Made by a program: the position numbers and the translations under genes. 28,414 bases of DNA, taken from positions 1 to 28,414 of the forward strand of contig CAMLEO010000056.1 in NCBI GenBank assembly GCA_946478975.1, read 5' to 3'. The notes beneath the pieces are model-generated. The model did no database searches. It worked only from the letters and a program-made list of their open reading frames with translations, and was not told the DNA's origin. Origin of the DNA: an uncultured Steroidobacter sp. (GTDB lineage Bacteria; Pseudomonadota; Gammaproteobacteria; Steroidobacterales; Steroidobacteraceae). Positions 22,691 to 28,414 of the stretch are shown piece by piece. Position 1 is the stretch's first letter. Each line of letters begins with the position of its first letter.

Positions 22691-23905
22691 ATGATAGCGA
22701 AGCGTTGCCTGCGCAACTACTGCGGCGTCGTGGCCACGCGGCACGCGATCGCGGCTTTCATCGGTGTGCTGTTCATGAGCAGCACGATTGTCACTCCGCT
22801 TTACAGCCTGTATCGACAGGCGTTCGATTTCTCGGCCATCACGCTGACGTTGGTTTACGCCGTGTATGTGGTCGGCAATCTCACAGCGCTGCTGATCTTC
22901 GGGCGGCTTTCGGATGAGATCGGTCGGCGGCGCGTGGCCCTGCCGGCGCTCGGATTGGCAGCGGTCGGCACGTTTTCATTTCTTTTCGCGCGTGACACCG
23001 CCTGGCTGTATTGGGGACGGATCCTGTGCGGCGTGGCCATCGGATTAGCATCCGGCACGGGCGCGGCGTGGCTGGCCGAGCTTTATGCCGATGCCGAGCG
23101 GCCTCGCGCCACGCTGACGGCGACCACTGCCAATTTTTCCGGGCTGGCGATCGGGCCGCTGCTGGCGGGCACGCTGGTTCAATACGGGCCCTGGCCGAGG
23201 CAGCTGCCGTTTGTGGTATATCTTTTGATGCTCGCGGTCGTCGCGTTTTTCATTACACGCGCGCAAGAAACGATTGCGCAACCGGTGCACAGCCTGCGCG
23301 ATGTATCGATTCGGCCTCGCATCGGCGTGCCGTCAGCGATCCGCACGCAGTTTCTCGCACCGGCGGTGACGGCGCTCGGCACGTTCGCCTTCCTGGGCTT
23401 CTACGCAGCGCTGATCCCGACGATCCTGATTGAAGAGCTCAAACAACCCAATCGCGCGCTGGGCGGTGCTGTGGTCAGCGAATTGTTTGTCGTGGCCACG
23501 ATCGTGATGTTTCTAACGCGGACGTTGGCAAGTCGCACGGCGATGCTGAGCGGTCTCGTGTTGCTGTTGCCTTCCCTTGCGTCGCTGGTGCTGGCCCAGG
23601 CCGTCGGATCGCTGCCGATATTGATCGCCGGCGCTGCATCGAGCGGCATCGCCGCCGCTCTCGGTTATCGTGGCAGCCTGCAAGTCATCAACGACATCGC
23701 GCCGTCGGAACGGCGCGCTGAAGTCACCTCGGCTTATTTCGTGGTGTGTTTCTTTGGCAATTCGGTGCCTGTGATCGGCGTCGGGGTGCTGACCGTGCTG
23801 TTCACCCCACTGATTGCCAGCATCGTCTTTGCCGCAACGATCGCCGTGTTCGCTGTATGCGGGATGATCATTGGCATGAAATTCATCCCCTCCGGTCGTA
23901 AGTGA
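22691..23905 (+). CDS. MFS transporter
   Basis: A 404-residue major facilitator with about 12 predicted membrane helices in two halves. The cytoplasmic loop between helices 2 and 3 has the family motif GRLSDEIGRRRVA. The second half carries SRTAMLSGLVLLLPSL and the closing helices VIGVGVLTVLFTPLIASIVF. There are no long extramembrane domains. GAGG lies 8-9 bases before the ATG at 22691; the in-frame GTG at 22685 is less well placed. Transcribed divergently from the HDOD gene, so the 100-bp gap between them should hold both promoters. The substrate cannot be inferred; exporters of drugs or small metabolites are the most common function. Confidence 0.92.
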   Translation: MIAKRCLRNYCGVVATRHAIAAFIGVLFMSSTIVTPLYSLYRQAFDFSAITLTLVYAVYVVGNLTALLIFGRLSDEIGRRRVALPALGLAAVGTFSFLFARDTAWLYWGRILCGVAIGLASGTGAAWLAELYADAERPRATLTATTANFSGLAIGPLLAGTLVQYGPWPRQLPFVVYLLMLAVVAFFITRAQETIAQPVHSLRDVSIRPRIGVPSAIRTQFLAPAVTALGTFAFLGFYAALIPTILIEELKQPNRALGGAVVSELFVVATIVMFLTRTLASRTAMLSGLVLLLPSLASLVLAQAVGSLPILIAGAASSGIAAALGYRGSLQVINDIAPSERRAEVTSAYFVVCFFGNSVPVIGVGVLTVLFTPLIASIVFAATIAVFAVCGMIIGMKFIPSGRK

Positions 23906-24471
23906 ACTGCATGTTTCGGCGGCGAGGTATATACCGGGGCTTACGGCGGCCACATGCCCAGTCTCTCACGATATGGCCACCGGTCTTTGGCTCTTCGTCG
24001 CGACATGGCAATGCCTCATCCTCGTGGGGCGAGCGCTGCGATGGGCTGTCGTATTTACATGGAACGTCGCCAGGCGTGTGCTCCAGGAGATCACTCGCGC
24101 TTTCCACAGGATTGAGTTGGCCAGGGCATCTCTTGCCAACCTTCATCGCGTCCGCAAGCGCGAGTGGCGATCCGCGGAGGTGCAACGGCGTCGACAGCTG
24201 TTGTGCCTTTTCTCAAAGCATGTGCGTGCCCGTCGGCACGTTCGCATATTTCACCCTGGCACTCTCGTTCGGAGCATGGACTGCAGTCTTTCAAGCCGGG
24301 TCCGTTGCCAATTCGCCTTCTCATTTCAGCTGGACGCCTGGTCTTATTCTCGTTACGCCTGAGTTGAGTGTGCATACCCATTCACTCGTGGCCGAGGACG
24401 CGCGGTGCTAACGGATTCTTACCGCGCTAGGTCTGGCAAGCGCCTCCGGTCACGCATTCGAGGAATGCGTA
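23906..24471. other. 566-bp stretch with no firmly supported gene
   Basis: Two overlapping plus-strand frames are open here. That at 23973-24362 starts MATGLWLFVATWQCLILVGR and has a hydrophobic then basic, helical N-terminal half (to about residue 75) that could be real, but no ribosome binding site, and its C-terminal half looks random. The frame at 23902-24411 has a hydrophobic patch (FAYFTLALSFGAWTAVFQAG) late in it. A frameshift joining them is possible but unproven. No tRNA, repeat or terminator was found. Confidence 0.4.
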
Positions 24472-25044
24472 ATGAAATGGTCCGGCGTGCTCCCTTACTT
24501 CAACTTGAGCAGATTCCTGGCCGGCATTGGTCGTGCCACTGCCCCCGTCGGGGCCGCGATCTCGGGGCCGCTCGATGTGCCGTTCGAAGTAGCGCTATTG
24601 GAGCGCTACTATTCTCAGGTGCTGATGCAGTACACGGTCACTTTCTGGCTCAGCGTGTTCTTTGCTGTCGTCGGGTTCGTGCTGATTGGCATCGCTGCAT
24701 TCCTGTACTTCGATACCGGTGTTGAGTCAGCGGTCAGTCGCTTCATCGCCGGGGCTGTCAACAATGCCATCGCTACTCTGTTCTTTGCCCGATCAAAGTG
24801 GGCCCAGCATACGATGCGCGAGTTTTCCGACAAACTTCGGCGTGACAGAAATCTCGCCGAAGCTCGCAAGATGTGTGAGTCCATTGCTTCGCCTGATCAA
24901 CGTGATGCTCTCCGCATTCGCCTCGCGCTTCATTGCGCAGAGGTGGAGGATGCCAAGGAGTGCGCCAGTTCGATCGGCGGTATGCCGCGCAAGCGAAGTA
25001 GCAAGAAGCGAGTTTCAGCACCTCCGCGGAAAGCGGAGTCATAG
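24472..25044 (+). CDS. Two-transmembrane protein resembling the TRADD-N-associated 2-TM family
   Basis: A 190-residue membrane protein. A cytoplasmic amphipathic segment (1-50, ending ERYYSQVLMQY) leads into membrane helix 1 (about 57-79) and helix 2 (about 85-106). Then comes a charged cytoplasmic tail: FFARSKWAQHTMREFSDKLR, then RDRNLAEARKMCESIASPDQ and RIRLALHCAEV, and a Lys/Arg/Ser-rich end. The order Q-x-x-x-x-F-W, two helices, LFF-x-x-(S/N), a K-L-R-x-D-R-x-x-x-E-A turn and an S-I-x-D/S-P-x-x-R block matches my memory of the cyanobacterial TRADD-N-associated 2-TM domain, described in bacterial conflict and apoptosis-like systems. AGGA lies 7 bases before the ATG. No TRADD-N or nucleotide-sensing partner is next to it, so its role is open. 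Confidence 0.72.
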   Translation: MKWSGVLPYFNLSRFLAGIGRATAPVGAAISGPLDVPFEVALLERYYSQVLMQYTVTFWLSVFFAVVGFVLIGIAAFLYFDTGVESAVSRFIAGAVNNAIATLFFARSKWAQHTMREFSDKLRRDRNLAEARKMCESIASPDQRDALRIRLALHCAEVEDAKECASSIGGMPRKRSSKKRVSAPPRKAES

Positions 25045-25056
25045 ACAAGAGGCACA

Positions 25057-25581
25057 TCATGTAAGTACCGATTCTTCTCGCGCCGGACTGATTTCTTTAT
25101 TCAGGGAAGGTGCGAGCCGCACCTGCATATCTGTAATCACGATCTTATGCATCGCGCTGACGACGTGATTGATAAACATTCGAGGCACGAAGCGCGCTCC
25201 GCCCTTCAACTCATAGCGCGTCAGCATGTGCACGGAGCTGGTGCTGTCGGCGTGTGATTCGATCTGGATCGTCCCGCCTCGGAGCAGGATGCTGTCGGCG
25301 TAACGAATCGATTGTTCGATGATGTCGAAGTCGATCCGCTCGCCGTCGACGATGTGAGTAATCTTTTTCGCCAGGTAACCGCCGTCGCTGTACATGCAGC
25401 GAGAGATGTCGCCGACTTTGCGATACGCGCCGGTGGTCCGCTGCGGAACCGGCAGCACGGTGCGCAAAAGGAATGACGGCTGCGTGGCAATGTGCTCGTA
25501 GAAGCACACTTTCTCCCAGGCGCGGCGCGCTTCGCAGGAGAGACGACCGGACGTGCAGACGAAATGAAATTTGTTGCTCAT
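25057..25581 (-). CDS. SRPBCC/START-like protein of unknown function
   Basis: A 174-residue cytoplasmic protein with the look of a START/SRPBCC lipid-binding barrel: an opening strand FHFVCTSGRLSCEARRAWEK leading into a helix and EHIATQPSFLLRTVLPVPQR, then ISRCMYSDGGYLAKKITHIV, FDIIEQSIRYADSILLRGG, a strand pair with SSVHMLTRYELKGGARF, and the long C-terminal helix PRMFINHVVSAMHKIVITDM. Fold assignment is by pattern, so moderate. It follows the methyltransferase by 22 bases on the same strand with GAGG 9 bases before its ATG, suggesting one operon and perhaps one small-molecule pathway. Convergent with the 2-TM gene. Confidence 0.75.
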   Translation of the reverse strand: MSNKFHFVCTSGRLSCEARRAWEKVCFYEHIATQPSFLLRTVLPVPQRTTGAYRKVGDISRCMYSDGGYLAKKITHIVDGERIDFDIIEQSIRYADSILLRGGTIQIESHADSTSSVHMLTRYELKGGARFVPRMFINHVVSAMHKIVITDMQVRLAPSLNKEISPAREESVLT

Positions 25582-25603
25582 ATTTGTATTCCTCGGGATG
25601 GGA

Positions 25604-26278
25604 TCAATGGTTGCGGGAGACGGTTGCGCTGAACAGCGCCATGCAGCCGATCAGCTCGACCCGGCAATCGACGAAGCGGGCCTGGAGCTCGCGCTGCAGG
25701 TCGCTGAGGCGATCGTTCTTGTTGTCGATCACGCGCAGGCCGTTGAGCAGCGGATGCACGAGCACGCGACGGGCGCGATCGGGGACGCCGTCATACACCA
25801 GCGTGTAACCGAAGATGCGCGTCCCGCCCCTGGTGAGCGGCGCGAGCATGTCGAAGACTTTGCTCTTTTGCGTGAGGTCGCCGGCGAGGCAATGGATGAT
25901 GCCGCCGAGCGCGATCGAGTCGAACGGGCCGCCGTCGATGTCGCCGATCGGGCGCAATACATCGCGGACGTATGTCGCCGGCCGATAACGTGACAGTCGT
26001 CGAGCGGTGTACGCGAGACAGTTCGGTTGCAGATCGATCAGGGCCAGCCGCGGCTGGGCCGAACCGAATCCGCAGCGATCCAGGAAGTAGCCCGTCCCCA
26101 CACCGATGTCGGCGTGATTGGACGTAACGTGTTGCCGGTAGTGATCGACCAGAACGTCTGGACTGCAGCCCCAGACATGAGGCGCAACGACGTTCACGAT
26201 CAGCGGGTCATAAAGGTGCAGGCCGAGCCGGGTATAGGCCTTGATGGAGTCCGGCGGGCGAGGATGTGTGGCGGGCAT
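25604..26278 (-). CDS. Class I SAM-dependent methyltransferase
   Basis: A 224-residue cytoplasmic methyltransferase. Motif I HADIGVGTGYFLDRCGF is the SAM-binding glycine loop. Motif II is the acidic ALIDLQPNCLAYTARRL. Further landmarks are VRDVLRP (motif III-like Asp) and FDSIALGGIIHCLAGDL (motif IV), followed by the post-motif RGGTRIFGYTLVY. The N-terminus (AYTRLGLHLYDPLIVNVVAP and the HVWGC start of the cap) resembles small-molecule methyltransferases rather than nucleic-acid ones. It is the first gene of a two-gene unit with the SRPBCC-like protein. A near-palindrome centred on TCACGTGA lies 18 bases upstream of the start. Confidence 0.9.
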   Translation of the reverse strand: MPATHPRPPDSIKAYTRLGLHLYDPLIVNVVAPHVWGCSPDVLVDHYRQHVTSNHADIGVGTGYFLDRCGFGSAQPRLALIDLQPNCLAYTARRLSRYRPATYVRDVLRPIGDIDGGPFDSIALGGIIHCLAGDLTQKSKVFDMLAPLTRGGTRIFGYTLVYDGVPDRARRVLVHPLLNGLRVIDNKNDRLSDLQRELQARFVDCRVELIGCMALFSATVSRNH

Positions 26279-26295
26279 GGCTGAAGTTCGGCGGC

Positions 26296-26311
26296 GTGAT
26301 CACGTGACCAC
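26296..26311. promoter_or_regulatory. Near-perfect palindrome upstream of the methyltransferase
   Basis: GTGATCACGTGACCAC is symmetric at 14 of 16 positions with a perfect TCACGTGA core. It sits 18 bases from the start codon, in the spot expected of an operator. No regulator can be assigned; the AraC-type gene upstream is one candidate. Confidence 0.4.
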
Positions 26312-26418
26312 GAGGCGAGCATCCAGCGGCGCAACGACGCTGACTTCCGCACTGATCAGTACGGATCAAAAATTTTCCGGTGCCTTGCGAATCAGCGAGT
26401 TAGGACTTTCCAGGAATA

Positions 26419-27453
26419 TCAATCAGGAGTCGCGGACTGGCCGCGCCGGAAATCGCCCGGCGATTGCCCGGTCACTTCCTTGAAGGCCGCGTAGAACGCG
26501 GACTGCGAACGGAAGCCGGTGTCCATGCTGATCGACAGGATGGAGCGGCTCGGTGCCGAAATAAGTAATGTCTTGGCGGCGTTCACCCGGCATTCGCGAA
26601 CGTAACGGGAGAAGCCGACGCCGAGCCGCGTATTGATGAGCTCCGACAGCTGATGGCCCGACAGCCCGACGGCGCTGGCCAGCGAGGCGAGGGTGAGGCT
26701 CTCGTTCTGATAAGCCTTGCCCTCGGTCATCAGTCGATTCAGCTGGGTCAGCGAGGCGTCGACATCGACCTCGCGCAATGTCGATGTACCGTACCTGGCG
26801 CGCGCCGCTTCGGTCAGGTCGCCGATGAGATCGGGGTTGCCGACCAGCGCCACCAGCATGATCGCGACGCCGATGCCGACAGCATTGTTATAGAAGTTGT
26901 AGAAGTAATCGTGGTCGATGTGCGGAATGGCGAAGCCGAGCCCGAGCACGATCACCGCCAGGATCGACATCACCACGAAATACAGGAACTCGAACCGGAA
27001 CTGTCGGCGCTGGCTGCGCAGGCCATACACCAGGTGCCCGAGCCACACCGAGTACGCGGCGCCGAACAGGAACAGGATGGGCAGCGCCACGTTCAACGGC
27101 AGCGCCAGCAGCAGCGGAATCGGCAGCAGATGAATCAACTGCCGCGGCCGAAACGCTTCGCCCGGCAGAATCGCCCAGCGTCCGAACGAATAGAACGCCG
27201 AGGGCACCACGAACAGCGCCAGCCGGTAATAAAAGGTCTGCAGCGGCTCCGGGCCGCCGGTGAAGTACAGCAGATGGCCGATCTGAATCGCGCTGAGCCC
27301 CGCGACCATCACGGCACACGAGGCGACCGAATAGATCGACTTGCCCGGAACGTTGATGAGTGCCGCATAGGCGAGCAGCAACAGCACCGCGCTGATGGCG
27401 GCAAAGCCCGCGACTGCGATGTTTGCTAAGTCGAATAACGACAGGGGGTTCAT
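26419..27453 (-). CDS. Membrane-anchored AraC-family transcriptional regulator
   Basis: A protein of about 344 residues with an unusual layout: roughly seven hydrophobic helices in residues 5-215, then an AraC/XylS DNA-binding domain at about 240-340. The latter shows two helix-turn-helix units: LTLASLASAVGLSGHQLSEL and the characteristic SILSISMDTGFRSQSAFYAA followed by FKEVTGQSPGDFRR. The membrane half probably senses a signal and the cytoplasmic half binds DNA. I prefer the ATG at 27453 (MNPLSLFDL); an in-frame TTG nine bases upstream is the alternative. Divergent from the MBL-fold gene with 65 bases between, and upstream of the methyltransferase unit on the same strand; regulation of either is inference. 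Confidence 0.92.
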   Translation of the reverse strand: MNPLSLFDLANIAVAGFAAISAVLLLLAYAALINVPGKSIYSVASCAVMVAGLSAIQIGHLLYFTGGPEPLQTFYYRLALFVVPSAFYSFGRWAILPGEAFRPRQLIHLLPIPLLLALPLNVALPILFLFGAAYSVWLGHLVYGLRSQRRQFRFEFLYFVVMSILAVIVLGLGFAIPHIDHDYFYNFYNNAVGIGVAIMLVALVGNPDLIGDLTEAARARYGTSTLREVDVDASLTQLNRLMTEGKAYQNESLTLASLASAVGLSGHQLSELINTRLGVGFSRYVRECRVNAAKTLLISAPSRSILSISMDTGFRSQSAFYAAFKEVTGQSPGDFRRGQSATPD

Positions 27454-27518
27454 TCGGTGCAAGCTTACCGCAGGCGCGTGAGGAGTTGCCTGGCTGGAAT
27501 CGGTGGTAGTCTTGCGTC

Positions 27519-28367
27519 ATGTCGCTCACTTCCGGCCAACTCGACCCCATCGCGCCCGGCGTGCGTCGCCTGGTGGCGCGCAATCCGGGTTACATGACCG
27601 GGCCGGGCACCAATACATACCTGGTGGGCACCGGGCCGTACCTGGTGATCGATCCGGGCCCGGAAGATGCCGTGCACGTCGAGCGCATTCTCGATGCGAC
27701 CGAGCGTCGGATCGACGCGGTGCTCGCCACTCACACTCATCCCGATCATTCACCCGCCGCCGGTGCGATTGCCGCTGCGACGGGTGCCAAAGTGTTGGGC
27801 AAGCACACGCCGGCGCACGGACGTCAGGACGCGACGTTTGCGCCGAGCAGAGATCTCGCCGACGGCGATGTCGTCAGTGTGGGGGATTTCACTCTGCGTG
27901 CGCTACACACGCCGGGTCATGCTTCGAATCATCTTTGTTATTTGCTCGCGGGCACCGGTTTGCTGTTCACCGGCGATCATTTGATGCAGGGTTCGACGGT
28001 GGTGATCAGTCCGCCCGATGGCAGCATGAGCGAATATTTGCAATCGCTCGCGCGATTGCAAAAGGAGCCGGTGACGAGGCTGGCGCCTGGCCATGGCTTG
28101 GTGATTGAAGACGCGCAGGCGGAGATATCCCGCATCGTCGCGCATCGCTTGCAACGCGAAGCCAAGGTTGTCGAGAGACTCGGGCGCGCGGGCACGGCGA
28201 ATATCGATACGCTGGTCGCGAGTGTCTACGACGATGTGGACCCGCGGCTGCATCCGGTGGCGAAAGGTTCGCTGCTGGCTCATCTGCTGAAACTTGAACG
28301 AGAGGGCCGCGTCGTGCGCGACTCGGCCGATAGCAACGCCCCGTGGTCGCTAACCAGTCCCCGCTGA
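27519..28367 (+). CDS. MBL-fold metallo-hydrolase, LACTB2-like
   Basis: A 282-residue metallo-beta-lactamase-fold hydrolase. The zinc-binding HxHxDH is visible at about 72-77 (THTHPDH). Further metal ligands are in the LHTPGHASNH segment (about 132-141) and in FTGDHLMQGS. The opening GPGTNTYLVG and IDPGPED are typical of the LACTB2/glyoxalase-II-like subgroup. A C-terminal winged-helix-like part (from about 215: NIDTLVASVYDDVDPRL and HPVAKGSLLAHLLKLEREGR) is also a LACTB2-type feature. Relatives are RNases or thioester hydrolases, so the substrate is uncertain. Its 3' end overlaps the next gene. Confidence 0.92.
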   Translation: MSLTSGQLDPIAPGVRRLVARNPGYMTGPGTNTYLVGTGPYLVIDPGPEDAVHVERILDATERRIDAVLATHTHPDHSPAAGAIAAATGAKVLGKHTPAHGRQDATFAPSRDLADGDVVSVGDFTLRALHTPGHASNHLCYLLAGTGLLFTGDHLMQGSTVVISPPDGSMSEYLQSLARLQKEPVTRLAPGHGLVIEDAQAEISRIVAHRLQREAKVVERLGRAGTANIDTLVASVYDDVDPRLHPVAKGSLLAHLLKLEREGRVVRDSADSNAPWSLTSPR

Positions 28368-28414
28368 TCGAGCTGTCCCATTGTTCGCTGATCTTCGATG
28401 CCCATCGGGTGCTC
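28343..28414 (+). CDS. Start of an ABC-transporter ATPase (runs off the window)
   Basis: 24 codons from a GTG are present, reading VVANQSPLIELSHCSLIFDA then HRVL. The pattern LIEL-x-x-(C/V)-S-L-x-F-x-x-x-x-V-L is the first strand and turn of ABC ATPases, before the Walker A. The reading frame overlaps the MBL gene by 25 bases. The GTG start is chosen only because no better one is seen. The nucleotide-binding motifs lie outside the window, so this remains a probable call. Confidence 0.6.
   Translation, partial: MVANQSPLIELSHCSLIFDAHRVL

Overview
The window is a GC-rich bacterial chromosome segment. Gene content (EF-Tu, a YebC-family protein, a DUF1840 protein, an HDOD protein, a MacAB-like export operon, tRNA-Arg) fits a gammaproteobacterium. 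A relative of Steroidobacter, Nevskiales or Xanthomonadales is a reasonable guess, but this is inference from gene style and not a database result.

Layout. (1) 1-266, minus: 5' part of tuf, preceded by a strong terminator-like hairpin in its upstream region. (2) 694-6435, plus: a secreted beta-propeller protein, then a four-gene ABC export operon (membrane fusion protein, ATPase and two FtsX/MacB-type permeases). (3) 6563-7588: a zinc alcohol dehydrogenase. (4) 7589-13112: an accessory, decaying region. It holds a frameshifted fragment, two tandem paralogous genes of unknown family, a SUKH-like orphan behind a 9-bp tandem repeat, a small lipoprotein, an intact FitA-like antitoxin with a multiply frameshifted VapC/FitB toxin, a dihydrofolate-reductase-fold protein, and a frameshifted DUF4142 gene coupled to a frameshifted small exported protein. 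(5) 13113-13189: tRNA-Arg(UCG). (6) 13276-15732: an exported protein of unknown function and, divergently, a transmembrane Ser/Thr protein kinase with a J-domain-like N-terminus and a 12-cysteine tail.

(7) 15740-22637, all minus: HDOD protein, a 49-residue membrane protein, DUF1840 protein, YebC/TACO1 family protein, a SWIM-SNF2 helicase and its translationally coupled 413-residue partner. (8) 22691-25044, plus: MFS transporter, a 566-bp ill-defined stretch, and a two-transmembrane protein resembling the TRADD-N-associated 2-TM family known from bacterial conflict systems. (9) 25057-27453, minus: an SRPBCC-like protein and a methyltransferase in one unit, then a membrane-anchored AraC-type regulator. 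(10) 27519-28414, plus: an MBL-fold hydrolase overlapping the start of an ABC ATPase that runs off the window.

How it works together. The clearest functional unit is the export operon at 1.8-6.4 kb. The strongest candidates for something less described are the 2-TM TRADD-N-associated protein, the SWIM-SNF2 helicase with its partner, the tandem paralogs at 8 kb, and the J-like/kinase/Cys-rich fusion. The frameshifts I detected all lie in the 7.6-13.0 kb stretch, while long genes on both sides are intact. This argues for real gene decay rather than general sequencing error.
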